A stretch of DNA of 56,119 bases from an uncultured Oscillospiraceae bacterium (GTDB lineage: Bacteria > Bacillota > Clostridia > Oscillospirales > Oscillospiraceae). Of the stretch, positions 8,441-17,908 are shown piece after piece. The first letter of the stretch is position 1. Every line of letters starts with the position of its first letter. Below the pieces are notes generated by a model. That model worked only from the letters and a program-made list of their open reading frames with translations. It made no database searches and was not told the DNA's origin. A program made the translations under genes and the position numbers. The DNA is taken from assembly GCA_934572465.1 (NCBI GenBank), contig CAKTLG010000011.1, forward strand, positions 1 to 56,119. The letters are read 5' to 3'.

Positions 8441-8507
8441 GGCAGGGTCGAAAACAGTCGAATTCGGGCGAGGACGCCCGCATCCCCCGCAAAGGAGACG
8501 GAAACAC

Positions 8508-10523
8508 ATGAAAAACTGGAACAAACGACCACTCGCCGCGCTGCTTGCGCTGTGCCTGACGCTGACGCTGTGCGTCCCCGCGCTGGCCGAGGGAGAGCCG
8601 ATGACCGCGAGCGCCGCGGCGCTCACGCTGATCGAGGAGAGCGAGGGCTTCCGCGCGGAGAAGTACTTCTCCAACGGGAACTGGTACATCGGCTACGGGA
8701 CGCAGTGCGCGGCCGACGATTATCCGAACGGCGTGACGCAGCAGGAGGCCGAGCTTTTGCTGCTGGGCAAGATCGCGGGCTATGAGGTCAAGCTGAACGA
8801 ATTCTTTGCCCGCTACAGCGTATCGCCCACGCAGGGACAGTTTGACGCGCTCATCAGCTTCAGCTACAGCTTCGGCACGGGCTGGATGAGCGGCACGAGC
8901 GACCTTGTGAAGATCGCGCGCGGCGAGGTGAGCGCCACCCGCCTTGAGACGGCGCAGGCCTTCGGCGCATGGTGCCACGTCAGCGGCGAGGCGATGGGCA
9001 ATCTTGCCGCGCAGCGGATGCGGGAGGCCGCGCTGTTCCTTGACGGCAGCTTTTACGCCGCGGAGAACGAGTTCGCTTATCTCATCATCAAAAAGGAGGA
9101 CGGCGCGTCCTACGAGACGGATTTCCGCGTTTACCAGCGCGGCGCGGTCTACGGGAGCTTCCCTGTGATGGAAAAGCTCGGCTACCGCTTTGCCGGCCTT
9201 CAGACCACGTCCGGCATGGTGCTGACGGCGGACAGCACCGTCACAGGCAGCGTGACGGCCACGGCCATGTGGACAAAGAATGATTATACCGGCAGGACGT
9301 ATTCCGACGTGAAGCCGACCGACTGGTTCTATGATTATGTCATGGAGCTGAGCGCGGACGGCATCGTGGGCGGCAACGACGACGGCACCTACGCGCCGAA
9401 CCGCGCCACGAGCACCGGCGAGCTGCTCAAGCTCGTGCTGCTGGCGACGGGACATAAGGAGCAGGCGCCCACGGATAAGCACTGGGCGAGCGGCTACGGC
9501 GCCTACGCCCTTTCGATGGGACTTATCGCCCGAGAGAAGGCGGAGACGCTCGATAGTCCCATCAGCCGCCTTGATGTGGCGCGCTTTGCGGCAAAGGCGC
9601 TGGGCTACGGCGCGTCGAGCGCGGCGACGCCCTTTGCCGACGTGAACGACGGCTATGTCACCGCACTCTATGAAGCGGGCATCTTCATCGGCTCGGACGT
9701 GAACGGACAGAAGCTCTTTTACCCCGCGGGCAGCATCACGCGCGCGGAAGCCGCCACGATCGTCTGGCGCATCTATCAGCTCAGCTCGCTCGACCAGAAG
9801 CAGAAGATCTACTACAAGGACTATGTGCTCGACGTGCTTGACGGCGTGCCGGTCAACAGCTACGACAAGACCGCATTCTACCGCAGCGGCAGCGTGATGC
9901 GCTATAACGATCCGAGCGTGCGCACGCGCCTGGGCATCGATGTGTCGCACTATCAGGGCGACGTGGACTGGGCGGCGGTGGCGTCGAGCGGCGTGGAGTT
10001 CGTCATCGCGCGCGTGGGCGGCCGCGGCTACACCGAGGGCAAGATCTATGAGGATAAGAAGTTCCACGAGTATGCCGACGGCGCGGCGCGCGCCGGACTT
10101 CAGGTCGGCGCCTACTTCTTCTCGCAGGCTGTGAGCGTGGAGGAGGCGCGCGAGGAGGCGTACTACGTGCTCGAGCAGCTGCGCGGGCACAGCATCACAG
10201 GCCCCGTGGTCTTCGACTGGGAGGTCATCGGCAAGTCGAGCGCCCGCACCTACGGCATCGAAACGGGCGTGCTGTGCGAATGCGCAAAGGCGTTCTGCGA
10301 CACGATCCGCGCCGCGGGCTATGACACGATGATCTACATTACCCAGTATGCGGGCTACGTGAAATACGACCTCAGCGAGCTGACGGCCTATCCGCTATGG
10401 TTCGCGCAGTATGAGGACGCGCCGGACTTCTACTACGACTTTGCCGTGTGGCAGTATACGGATAAGGGCAGCGTGCCCGGCATCTCCGGCAATGTGGATA
10501 TGGATATCTGGTTCACGCGCTGA
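8508..10523 (+). CDS. Secreted GH24 muramidase - SLH - GH25 muramidase protein
   Basis: 671 residues. A signal peptide ends at about Ala27 (VPALA). Residues ~33-180 are a phage T4/endolysin-type lysozyme (GH24): EESEGFRAEKYF carries the catalytic Glu context, and GYGT the conserved Thr. Residues ~190-262 resemble a small beta-grasp (Flg_new-type) repeat. Three SLH motifs follow (~264-440; YSDVKPTDWFYDYV, FADVNDGYVTALYEAG). The C-terminus (~474-671) is a GH25 lysozyme: GIDVSHYQGDVDW, VVFDWEV with the catalytic Asp/Glu pair, and a final DMDIWF. Both catalytic folds cleave MurNAc-GlcNAc bonds. With SLH anchoring, this looks like a wall-bound autolysin or a weapon against other cells rather than a phage lysin; no holin is adjacent. 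Confidence 0.88.
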   Translation: MKNWNKRPLAALLALCLTLTLCVPALAEGEPMTASAAALTLIEESEGFRAEKYFSNGNWYIGYGTQCAADDYPNGVTQQEAELLLLGKIAGYEVKLNEFFARYSVSPTQGQFDALISFSYSFGTGWMSGTSDLVKIARGEVSATRLETAQAFGAWCHVSGEAMGNLAAQRMREAALFLDGSFYAAENEFAYLIIKKEDGASYETDFRVYQRGAVYGSFPVMEKLGYRFAGLQTTSGMVLTADSTVTGSVTATAMWTKNDYTGRTYSDVKPTDWFYDYVMELSADGIVGGNDDGTYAPNRATSTGELLKLVLLATGHKEQAPTDKHWASGYGAYALSMGLIAREKAETLDSPISRLDVARFAAKALGYGASSAATPFADVNDGYVTALYEAGIFIGSDVNGQKLFYPAGSITRAEAATIVWRIYQLSSLDQKQKIYYKDYVLDVLDGVPVNSYDKTAFYRSGSVMRYNDPSVRTRLGIDVSHYQGDVDWAAVASSGVEFVIARVGGRGYTEGKIYEDKKFHEYADGAARAGLQVGAYFFSQAVSVEEAREEAYYVLEQLRGHSITGPVVFDWEVIGKSSARTYGIETGVLCECAKAFCDTIRAAGYDTMIYITQYAGYVKYDLSELTAYPLWFAQYEDAPDFYYDFAVWQYTDKGSVPGISGNVDMDIWFTR

Positions 10524-10535
10524 AGCGGAAATAGG

Positions 10536-10572
10536 AAAAGCGAGTCTCCGGTTTTCGGAGACTCGCTTTTTT
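10536..10572 (+). terminator. Intrinsic terminator
   Basis: AGCGAGTCTCCG and CGGAGACTCGCT flank a TTTT-type loop and are followed by a T run. Confidence 0.9.
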
Positions 10573-10610
10573 CGCGCCCTCGGGGAAAAACTGAACAGGC
10601 GGGGACGCGC

Positions 10611-12374
10611 TCAATTGCCTGCCAGAGCGGCGAGACGGTATTTTTCCGCGTAGGCGTGGAAGCGCTCGCGGAAGCGGGGGTCCTCGCCGCGCGCCTCGCG
10701 CAGCGTTTCATGCAGGCTCAGGCTGTGGCGGCCGGCGTCGATGACGCAGCCGGCGATGTTGGAGCAGTGGTCGGAGGTGCGCTCCAGATCGGTGAGCAGG
10801 TCGGAGAGCACAAAGCCCGCCTCGATGCTGCACGTGCCCTGCTGCATACGCAGGATGTGGCGCGTGCGCAGCTGCTCCTTGAGCGCGTCGATGACCTCTT
10901 CGAGCGGCTCGACCTCCGAAGCGGCGGCCGCGTCGTGCTGCTCGAACGCGCGCAGCGAGAGCGCGAGGATCTCGCGCACGGCGGCGGTGAGCGTGGAAAG
11001 CTCGTCCACGGCGGCGGGGGAGAAGGAAAGCCCCTTTGCGCGCAGCTCCTCCGCCGATTCAAGCACGTTGACCGCGTGGTCGGAGATGCGCTCGAAGTCG
11101 CCGATGGTCTTCAAAAGCTCCGTCGCCTCCTCGCTCTCCGCGCGGCCCATCTTCTGGGCGCTGAGCTTGACGAGGTAGGTGCCGAGCATATCCTCGTAAT
11201 GGTCGCAGCGCTCCTCATCCTCGCGGATGCGCTGGGCAAGCTCGGGGGTGAGAGCGGTCAGGGAATCGAGCGCGGCGCCCAGCGCACGGACGGCGCAGTC
11301 CGCCATCTCGCACGCGACGGCGCGGCTGCGGCTCAGCGCGAGCGAGGGCGTGGCGAGCAGACGCTCGTCCAGCTCCACGGTCGTCTGCGTGCGGCTCTTG
11401 TCGTCCGGCACAAGGCGGATGGCGAGCGCTTCGAGCTGGTCGCCCAGCGGCAGCAGCATGGCGGTGCAGAGAATATTGAAGACCGAGTGCGCCACGGCGA
11501 TGCCGGCGCGCGTGGCGGACTCATCCAGCAGCGCGGGTGCAAACACTGCGCGCACGATGCAGAAGACCGTCAGCAGCACCGCGACGCCGATGACATTGAA
11601 CATCAGGTGGACGACGGCGGCGCGGCGGGCGTTTTTGTTCGTGCCGATGGAGGAGAGCATCGCCGTGACGGTCGTGCCGATGTTCTGCCCCATGATGATG
11701 GGGATGGCCGCGGCGTAGCTGACCGCGCCGGTCGTGGCCAGCGCCTGCAGAATGCCGACGGAGGCGGAGCTGGACTGGATGATGCCCGTGAGCACCGCGC
11801 CGGCGAGCACGCCGAGCACGGGATTCTTGAACGCGAGGAAGAGATTCGTGAACGCGGGCACATCCTTGAGCCCCGCGACCGCGCCGCTCATCGTTTCCAT
11901 GCCGAACATGAGCGTTGCAAAGCCGAGCAGGATGACGCCGGTATCCTTCTTGCGGTTATCCTTGCAGAACATGAAGAAGATGATGCCGATGAGCGCGAGC
12001 ACGGGCGTGAAGGAGCTGGGCTTCAGGAGCTTGATCCACATGCTGCTGCCGTCGATGCCGCCGAGACTCAGGAGCCACGCGGTGACGGTCGTGCCGACGT
12101 TTGCGCCCATGATGACGTTGATGGCCTGGCGCAGCGTCATAAGGCCGGAGTTGACAAAGCCGACGACCATGACGGTCGTGGCAGAAGAGCTCTGGATGAT
12201 GGCTGTGACGCCAAGACCCGTAAGGAAGCCCGTGAGGGGCTTTCCCGTCATCTGGTCGAGCAGCGAGCGGAGCTTGCCGCCCGCGCGGCGTTCGAGCGCC
12301 TGTCCCATCAGGCTCATGCCGAAGAGGAACAGGCACAGCCCGCCAAGCATTGTCAATGCGTCAAAAATGTCCAT
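10611..12374 (-). CDS. Na+/phosphate cotransporter family protein with PhoU-like tail
   Basis: 587 residues. The N-terminal ~330 residues are a duplicated Na/Pi-cotransporter II membrane domain; each half has the QSSS hallmark (VTAIIQSSSATTVMVVGF at ~57 and GIIQSSSASVGIL at ~200) together with GANVGTT / GQNIGTT. The C-terminal ~230 residues are helical and PhoU-like (ISDHAVNVLESAEEL, ERTSDHCSNIA). The family takes up phosphate with sodium; in bacteria with the PhoU-like tail it may also sense or export phosphate. It is a single gene convergent with the muramidase gene and divergent from the agmatine operon. Confidence 0.9.
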   Translation of the reverse strand: MDIFDALTMLGGLCLFLFGMSLMGQALERRAGGKLRSLLDQMTGKPLTGFLTGLGVTAIIQSSSATTVMVVGFVNSGLMTLRQAINVIMGANVGTTVTAWLLSLGGIDGSSMWIKLLKPSSFTPVLALIGIIFFMFCKDNRKKDTGVILLGFATLMFGMETMSGAVAGLKDVPAFTNLFLAFKNPVLGVLAGAVLTGIIQSSSASVGILQALATTGAVSYAAAIPIIMGQNIGTTVTAMLSSIGTNKNARRAAVVHLMFNVIGVAVLLTVFCIVRAVFAPALLDESATRAGIAVAHSVFNILCTAMLLPLGDQLEALAIRLVPDDKSRTQTTVELDERLLATPSLALSRSRAVACEMADCAVRALGAALDSLTALTPELAQRIREDEERCDHYEDMLGTYLVKLSAQKMGRAESEEATELLKTIGDFERISDHAVNVLESAEELRAKGLSFSPAAVDELSTLTAAVREILALSLRAFEQHDAAAASEVEPLEEVIDALKEQLRTRHILRMQQGTCSIEAGFVLSDLLTDLERTSDHCSNIAGCVIDAGRHSLSLHETLREARGEDPRFRERFHAYAEKYRLAALAGN

Positions 12375-12437
12375 GGCAATATCTTTCCTTTACAAACTAT
12401 CTCTCATTCGTGACCAAAATAAAGACTATCGGAAAAA

Positions 12438-12451
12438 TGTCAAATCTGACA
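12438..12451 (+). promoter_or_regulatory. Short inverted repeat upstream of the agmatine operon
   Basis: TGTCA-AATC-TGACA is a perfect 5-4-5 inverted repeat in the divergent gap between the Na/Pi gene and ptcA. It could be a regulator site for either gene. A close promoter pair is not clear-cut here. Confidence 0.3.
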
Positions 12452-12490
12452 CCATGACTTTGTAAAATCCATGTAAAATCGAAGACGCCG

Positions 12491-12520
12491 GCGGGCGGAG
12501 CGCAGCTCTGCCCGCTTTTT
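12491..12520 (+). terminator. Terminator-like hairpin in the leader of the agmatine operon
   Basis: GCGGGCGGAGC pairs with GCTCTGCCCGC (one G-T) around a GCA loop and is followed by five T. It lies about 83 bases before ptcA on the sense strand, with no gene of that strand upstream that needs termination, so it may attenuate the operon. Confidence 0.5.
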
Positions 12521-12602
12521 GCGCGCCGATGCGTAAAAATGGAAAAAGGCGCAAACACTATGCGGGAAGTCAGAAGCAAATTTGGTTTTCCGGAGGTTGC
12601 AT

Positions 12603-13652
12603 ATGAAAAAAGACTTTATCGACACCAACGACTTTACCAGACAGGAGCTGCTGGACATCATCGAGCTGTCGCTTGCGATCAAAAAGGCGATCAAAGCGGG
12701 CTACTATCCGCCGCTCATGCGCAACATGACGCTCGGCATGATCTTCCAGCAGTCCTCAACGCGCACGCGCGTTTCGTTTGAAACGGCGATGAGCCAGCTC
12801 GGCGGTCACGCGCAGTACCTCGGCCCCGGCATGATCCAGCTTGGCGGGCACGAGACCATCGGCGACACGGGCAAGGTGCTCTCGAAGCTCGTCGACGTTG
12901 TGATGGCGCGCGTCATCGAGCACAGGACGATCGAGGAGCTGGCGCGCAGCTGCACCATCCCCGTGCTCAACGGCATGTCCGACTACAACCACCCCACGCA
13001 GGAGATCGGCGATCTCTGCACGATCGTGGAGAATCTGCCGCAGGGAAAGAAGCTTGAGGACTGCAAGGTCGTGTTCGTGGGCGACGCGACGCAGGTGTGC
13101 GCGTCGCTCGGCTTCATCACGACGAAGCTCGGCATGCACTTTGTCCAGTACGGGCCGCAGGGCCATCAGCTGAACGACCGGCACAAGGCCATCCTGAAGA
13201 GCAACTGCGCGCTCTCCGGCGGCAGCTTCCTCGTCACCGACGACCGCGAGAGCGTGCGCGGCGCGGACTTCATCTATACCGACGTGTGGTACGGCCTTTA
13301 TGAAAACGAGATGCCGAAGGAGGAGCGCGTGCGCGTGTTCCACGACTATCAGGTCAACCGCGAGCTGATGCAGCTGGGCAATCTCGGCTGCAAGTTCATG
13401 CACTGTCTGCCCGCGACGCGCGGCGAGGACGTGACCGACGAGGTCGCAGACTCTGACGCCTCCCTCTGCTGGGAGGAGGCGGGCAACCGCCTGACGGCCA
13501 TGCGCGGCCTTCTTGTTTACTTCACGCGCTGCCGCCGTGAGCCGAGCGGCGTTCAGATCGCGGCGGCAAAGGAGGAGCTTGACGCGGTGCTCTGCAGGAC
13601 GCTTGGCTGCGAGCAGGCGTACTGCGGCGTTTCCAAGATCGAAAAGAGCTGA
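12603..13652 (+). CDS. ptcA: Putrescine carbamoyltransferase
   Basis: 349 residues, starting at ATG 12603 behind GGAGG. Carbamoyl-phosphate binding motif SSTRTR is at 51-56, HPTQ at 130-133, and HCLPATRGE at 267-275. The sequence resembles putrescine rather than ornithine carbamoyltransferases ([36 protein letters not shown]), and the long C-terminal helix past residue 310 is a PTC feature. In the agmatine deiminase pathway it converts N-carbamoylputrescine and phosphate to putrescine and carbamoyl phosphate. The next two genes are the antiporter and agmatine deiminase, confirming the pathway. Five bases separate it from the antiporter gene. Confidence 0.93.
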   Translation: MKKDFIDTNDFTRQELLDIIELSLAIKKAIKAGYYPPLMRNMTLGMIFQQSSTRTRVSFETAMSQLGGHAQYLGPGMIQLGGHETIGDTGKVLSKLVDVVMARVIEHRTIEELARSCTIPVLNGMSDYNHPTQEIGDLCTIVENLPQGKKLEDCKVVFVGDATQVCASLGFITTKLGMHFVQYGPQGHQLNDRHKAILKSNCALSGGSFLVTDDRESVRGADFIYTDVWYGLYENEMPKEERVRVFHDYQVNRELMQLGNLGCKFMHCLPATRGEDVTDEVADSDASLCWEEAGNRLTAMRGLLVYFTRCRREPSGVQIAAAKEELDAVLCRTLGCEQAYCGVSKIEKS

Positions 13653-13657
13653 TTTCT

Positions 13658-15031
13658 ATGGAGAAAAAGCAATTTCGGCTCGCGGATGTCATTTTATCGG
13701 TCATCTGCGTGGTGTTCGTTGCCGAGGCGGCGGCGCCCGTCGCGTCCATCGGCAACAGCCAGTATTTCTGGTGGATCTTCATGATCGCTGCGTTCCTGCT
13801 GCCCTACGGGCTCATCGCAGCCGAGCTCGGCACGGCCTATCCCGGCGACGGCGGGCTGTACGACTGGATCCACGCGGCGTATCCCGGCAGCCGCTGGGCG
13901 GCGCGCGCTTCGTGGTACTACTGGATCAACTTCCCGCTGTGGATGGCTTCGCTGGCGGTGATGTGTCCGGAGCTGATCGCGTATCTCACGGGGAGCACGT
14001 TTGGCCCGCTCGCCTCGCTCGTCATCGAGCTTGCCTTCATCTGGATCGTGACGCTCGTCGCCTGTTACCCCGTGTGCGACAGCATCGTCATTCTCAACAC
14101 GAGCGCGGTCATCAAGATACTGCTCGCGGTGCTCGTCGGCGTGCTGGGGATATGGTACGTTGCCAAAAACGGCTTTGTCAACGATATGTCGGCGCGCACG
14201 TTCCTGCCGTCGTTCGACCTTACGAGCCTTTCGTATATCTCGGTCATCATCTTCAACTTCCTCGGCTTTGAGGTCGTGTGCACCTATGCCGACAACATGA
14301 GCGATCCCAAAAAGCAGATCCCGCAGTCCATCGTGACCGGCGGCATCGTCATCGCGGCCATCTACCTCTTTTCCGCCTTCGGCATCGGCGCGGCCGTGCC
14401 GGTGCGCGAGATCAGCGTGGATTCGGGGCTTATCGACGCGGTGTCGCTCATTCTGGGCGACGGCGGCGGGCTGCTCGTGGGGCTTGTGGCGATCCTGTTT
14501 CTTGTGACGCTTTTTGGCAACATGATCTCGTGGTCGATGGGCGTGAACTCCACGGCGGCCTTTGCCGCGGACAACGGCGATATGCCGCGCGTTTTCACAA
14601 AGCGCTGGAGGAAGAACGATATGCCTGTCGGCGCAGCGTTCACCTCGGGCGCGGTGGCGTCCGCCGTGTGCCTGCTCGGCGTCGTTATCGAGACGGTCTC
14701 GCCGGACTCGTCGCTCTTCTGGAGCTTTTTTGCGCTGAACCTTGTGATGCTGCTTTTGAGCTACGCGCCGGTGTTTCCGGCGTTTCTCAAGCTGCGGCGC
14801 GACGATGCCGAAACGCCGCGCCCGTTCCGCGTGCCGGGCTCGCCGGCGCTGCTCAAGTGCATCGCCTATGTGCCCATGGCGCTCATCCTCATTTCCATCG
14901 TGTTCACCGCTGTGCCGCTCTCGTTTGATGCGCAGACGCTTGCCGAATTCCTGCCCATCACGATCGGCTCGCTCATCAGCGTGGCGATCGGCGAGGCGCT
15001 GATCGCGCTGCGCGCGAAAAAAACATCATAA
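13658..15031 (+). CDS. aguD: Agmatine:putrescine antiporter (APC family)
   Basis: 457 residues with about 12 membrane helices and APC-superfamily features ([20 protein letters not shown] at the first helix, [12 protein letters not shown] in helix 6). Its place between putrescine carbamoyltransferase and agmatine deiminase identifies it as the exchanger that imports agmatine and exports putrescine, although APC sequence alone would only say amino acid/polyamine transporter. It is probably electroneutral or weakly electrogenic and drives the pathway by product exchange. The gene begins 5 bases after ptcA. Confidence 0.85.
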   Translation: MEKKQFRLADVILSVICVVFVAEAAAPVASIGNSQYFWWIFMIAAFLLPYGLIAAELGTAYPGDGGLYDWIHAAYPGSRWAARASWYYWINFPLWMASLAVMCPELIAYLTGSTFGPLASLVIELAFIWIVTLVACYPVCDSIVILNTSAVIKILLAVLVGVLGIWYVAKNGFVNDMSARTFLPSFDLTSLSYISVIIFNFLGFEVVCTYADNMSDPKKQIPQSIVTGGIVIAAIYLFSAFGIGAAVPVREISVDSGLIDAVSLILGDGGGLLVGLVAILFLVTLFGNMISWSMGVNSTAAFAADNGDMPRVFTKRWRKNDMPVGAAFTSGAVASAVCLLGVVIETVSPDSSLFWSFFALNLVMLLLSYAPVFPAFLKLRRDDAETPRPFRVPGSPALLKCIAYVPMALILISIVFTAVPLSFDAQTLAEFLPITIGSLISVAIGEALIALRAKKTS

Positions 15032-15053
15032 CATCGTAAAGGAGACTGACGAT

Positions 15054-16157
15054 ATGGCAAAACGGATCACCGGCACCACGCCGAAGCAGGACGGGTATCG
15101 TATGCCCGCCGAATTTGAACCGCAGGAGGGCGTGTGGATGCTCTGGCCCGAGCGCAACGACAACTGGCGAAACGGCGGCAAGCCCGCCCAGCGGGCCTTC
15201 GCCGAGGTCGCCGAAGCCATCGCGCGCTTTGAGAAGGTCACGGTCGGCGCGTCGGTGCGGCAGTACCAGAACGCGCGCGCCCGCCTTTCCGAGAATATCC
15301 GCGTCGTAGAGCTGGAGAGCGACGATGCGTGGGTGCGCGACTGCGGGCCGACGTTCGTTGTAAACGATGCGGGCGATCTTCGCGCGGTTGACTGGGAATT
15401 CAACGCCTGGGGCGGGCTTGTCGACGGGCTTTACTTCCCCTGGGACAAGGACGATCAGATCGCGCGCAAGATCTGCGAGATCGAGAATGTGGACACGTAC
15501 CGCACGGAGGGCTTCGTGCTCGAGGGCGGCTCCATCCATGTCGACGGCGAGGGCACGGTGCTCACGACGGAGATGTGCCTGCTCTCCGAGGGCCGCAACC
15601 CCGATAAGTCGAAGGAAGAGATCGAAAAAATGCTGTGCGAATACCTCGGGTGCGAAAAGGTGCTGTGGATCAAGGACGGCATCGACCCCGACGAGACGAA
15701 CGGACACATTGACGACGTGGCCTGCTTTGTCGCCCCAGGCGAGGTCGCGTGCATCTGGACGGAGGACGAGAACCATCCGTTCTATCAGCAGGCGCAGGCG
15801 GCGTACAAATTCCTCACCAATGCGACCGACGCGAAGGGGAGAAAGCTCAAGGTGCACAAGCTGTGCCTGACGAAAGAGCCGTGTCTTCTCGAGGGCGCGG
15901 ATACCATCGACGCCGTCGAGGGCACCATCCCGCGCGAGGACGGCGAGGTCAGCATCGCCTCGTATATGAACTTCCTCATCGTCAACGGCGCGGTCATCCT
16001 GCCGCAGTACGGAGATGCGAACGACAAGCTTGCCGTCGATCAGGCGCAGCAGATGTTCCACGACCGCGAGATCGTGCCCGTGCAGACGCGTGAGGTCGCC
16101 TTCGGCGGCGGCAATATCCACTGCATCACCCAGCAGCAGCCGAGGCGCGCGGAATAA
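15054..16157 (+). CDS. aguA: Agmatine deiminase
   Basis: 367 residues. The guanidino-group-modifying enzyme fold is clear: [12 protein letters not shown] near the start, [33 protein letters not shown] (catalytic His/Asp region) and the C-terminal [10 protein letters not shown] with the nucleophilic Cys357. It hydrolyses agmatine to N-carbamoylputrescine and ammonia. AAGGAG lies upstream, and the gene is 22 bases after aguD. A carbamate kinase gene, which usually completes this operon and makes ATP from carbamoyl phosphate, is absent: a terminator follows directly. Confidence 0.95.
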   Translation: MAKRITGTTPKQDGYRMPAEFEPQEGVWMLWPERNDNWRNGGKPAQRAFAEVAEAIARFEKVTVGASVRQYQNARARLSENIRVVELESDDAWVRDCGPTFVVNDAGDLRAVDWEFNAWGGLVDGLYFPWDKDDQIARKICEIENVDTYRTEGFVLEGGSIHVDGEGTVLTTEMCLLSEGRNPDKSKEEIEKMLCEYLGCEKVLWIKDGIDPDETNGHIDDVACFVAPGEVACIWTEDENHPFYQQAQAAYKFLTNATDAKGRKLKVHKLCLTKEPCLLEGADTIDAVEGTIPREDGEVSIASYMNFLIVNGAVILPQYGDANDKLAVDQAQQMFHDREIVPVQTREVAFGGGNIHCITQQQPRRAE

Positions 16158-16177
16158 CCGTCACAATATGCATAAAG

Positions 16178-16208
16178 CGGCCCGCAAAATGCTTTGCGGG
16201 CCGTTTTA
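16178..16208 (+). terminator. Intrinsic terminator of the agmatine operon
   Basis: CGGCCCGCAAA and TTTGCGGGCCG form a perfect 11-bp stem around ATGC, followed by TTTTAT. The next 220 bases before gltS hold no recognisable gene. Confidence 0.9.
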
Positions 16209-16427
16209 TATTGATTTTATAAGTATTTATGCATTCTAAATGGATAAAATAACCAGTTTCATGCAGGCGCCGTCGTGGAAACCGTGGAATCGGTGCGTTT
16301 GCAGAAAATTCGACAATTTCCGCGCCCGCGCGGGCTTAGGCTGATGCTGAACAGGGCGCGCGGGCGGCAAGGGATGTGTGGCTGTGTCCGCGCGCAAGGC
16401 TGGCGGGATCAAAAGGAGGAGAAAATT

Positions 16428-17633
16428 ATGTTAACCATCCAGCTCAACATGTACCACGCGCTGGCACTCGGCGCGGCGATGTACTGGCTTGGAACGGTGC
16501 TGACGGGAAAAATCACGATCCTGAACCGTTTCTGCATTCCCTCGCCGCTGGTCGGCGGCTTATGCTTCGCGCTGCTCAACGCGGCGCTCTATGCCTCCGG
16601 CACGGCGGTCATCACCTTTGACGACACACTGCAAACGGTCTTTATGATCCTGTTTTTTGCCACGGTCGGCTTCAGCGTGAGCATTCCGCTGCTGACAAAG
16701 GGCGGGAAGGCGGTGCTGCTGCTGTTGGGGCTTGGCATCGTGATGATCTTTCTGCAAAACGGGCTTGGCGGCGGCATTATGGCGCTGTGCGGCAAAAGCC
16801 CGCTTTACGGCATCGGCTGCGGCTCCATCGCGCTGATCGGCGGGCCGGGCACGGCTGCGGCCATCGGCCCTGACCTTGAGGCGGCGGGCGCGGTCGGCGG
16901 CACGGCGGTTTCCATCGCGGCGGCGACGTTCGGCCTTGTCTCCGGCTCGCTGATGGGAGGGCCCATCGCGCGTTCGCTCATCCTGCGCGGCGATCTCAAG
17001 CCGAAGGCGGCGGAAGCGGCGGCAAGCGCTGAAATGGCCGAAGCGGCCGAGGAGGGCGGCGACTTCACCACGTCGGACGGCCGCTTCATCAAGGGCTTTT
17101 TGCTGCTGCTGTTCGCTGTGGGCGTCGGCAGCTATGTCAGCGCGCTGCTGACAAAGCTCTGCGGCTTCAACTTTCCGCCCTACATAGGCGCGATGCTCGT
17201 GGCGGTGGCCGTGCGCAACACGGTGGACGGCATGAAGATCGAATTTCCCTCCGCCGAGATCGACACAATGGGCAATATGTTCCTCTCCATCTTTCTTGCC
17301 ATGGCGCTCTCGGGACTCAAGCTGTGGCTGCTCGTCGATCTGGCGCTGCCGATGCTGCTCTGCCTTGCCGCGCAGGTCGTCCTGATGTGGGCGTTCTCGG
17401 TGTTCGTCGTGTTCCGCGTGATGGGACGCGATTACGACGCGGCGGTCATGACCGCCGGCTACATCGGCTTTGCCATGGGCGCGACCTCGAACGCCATGGC
17501 CAATATGCAGGTCATCACGAAGAAGTACGGCCCCTCGCCGACGGCCTACTTCGCCATCCCGATGGTCGGGAGCCTGTTCATCGACTTTTTCAACGCCGCG
17601 CTCATCGCGCTCAACATCGGCTGGTGGGCGTAG
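16428..17633 (+). CDS. gltS: Sodium/glutamate symporter
   Basis: 401 residues from ATG 16428 behind AAAAGGAGG. It has about 10-12 membrane helices and two inverted-repeat halves typical of GltS: GGPGTAAAIGP (residues ~138-148) in the first half and GFAMGATSNAMANMQ near the end of the second. A charged cytoplasmic loop (~185-210) separates them. GltS takes up glutamate with Na+. The window shows a second sodium-linked transporter immediately downstream (NhaC), so both may share ion economy, but a terminator lies between them. The stop is TAG. Confidence 0.9.
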   Translation: MLTIQLNMYHALALGAAMYWLGTVLTGKITILNRFCIPSPLVGGLCFALLNAALYASGTAVITFDDTLQTVFMILFFATVGFSVSIPLLTKGGKAVLLLLGLGIVMIFLQNGLGGGIMALCGKSPLYGIGCGSIALIGGPGTAAAIGPDLEAAGAVGGTAVSIAAATFGLVSGSLMGGPIARSLILRGDLKPKAAEAAASAEMAEAAEEGGDFTTSDGRFIKGFLLLLFAVGVGSYVSALLTKLCGFNFPPYIGAMLVAVAVRNTVDGMKIEFPSAEIDTMGNMFLSIFLAMALSGLKLWLLVDLALPMLLCLAAQVVLMWAFSVFVVFRVMGRDYDAAVMTAGYIGFAMGATSNAMANMQVITKKYGPSPTAYFAIPMVGSLFIDFFNAALIALNIGWWA

Positions 17634-17659
17634 CGGAAAAGCGCGTACCATCTCTCTCT

Positions 17660-17703
17660 GCCGGAACGGCTCCGTCTGCGGACGGGGCCGTTCCGGCGTT
17701 TCC
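17660..17703 (+). terminator. Hairpin terminator after gltS
   Basis: CCGGAACGGCTCCGTC pairs with GACGGGGCCGTTCCGG; the T run is short (GTTT). Confidence 0.65.
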
Positions 17704-17770
17704 GCTCCGTTTCCGCTCCGCTTGCGCGGGGAAGCGGAACGGACAAAGCAGGGGGCACGGCGCGCTCACT

Positions 17771-17837
17771 TACAGGCTATACCTGTAGTTTGTACCAATT
17801 ATAACAGTTGTACAAGCTGCGGCATTTGCGCTATACT
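17771..17837 (+). promoter_or_regulatory. Promoter and flanking palindrome upstream of the NhaC gene
   Basis: TTGTAC (17808-17813), 18 bases and TATACT (17832-17837) form a promoter. Just upstream, TACAGG-N5-CCTGTA (17771-17787) is a perfect inverted repeat and TTGTAC recurs near 17789, suggesting an operator. Confidence 0.6.
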
Positions 17838-17908
17838 GAAAAAACCACACCGCACGAAATGCGGCGCGGGAAAATGCGGCAGGAGATCACAACGGGAGGG
17901 AGACGAAT

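Noticed and set aside
7935..10190. Very long open frame antisense to the FliB-like and muramidase genes
   Set aside because: It is a mirror of GC-rich codons: His/Arg/Ala-rich, no domain, no ribosome binding site, and it crosses two clear genes and a terminator.
10656..12413. 585-codon open frame antisense to the Na/Pi cotransporter
   Set aside because: No motif and no start signal; the opposite strand encodes a textbook transporter.
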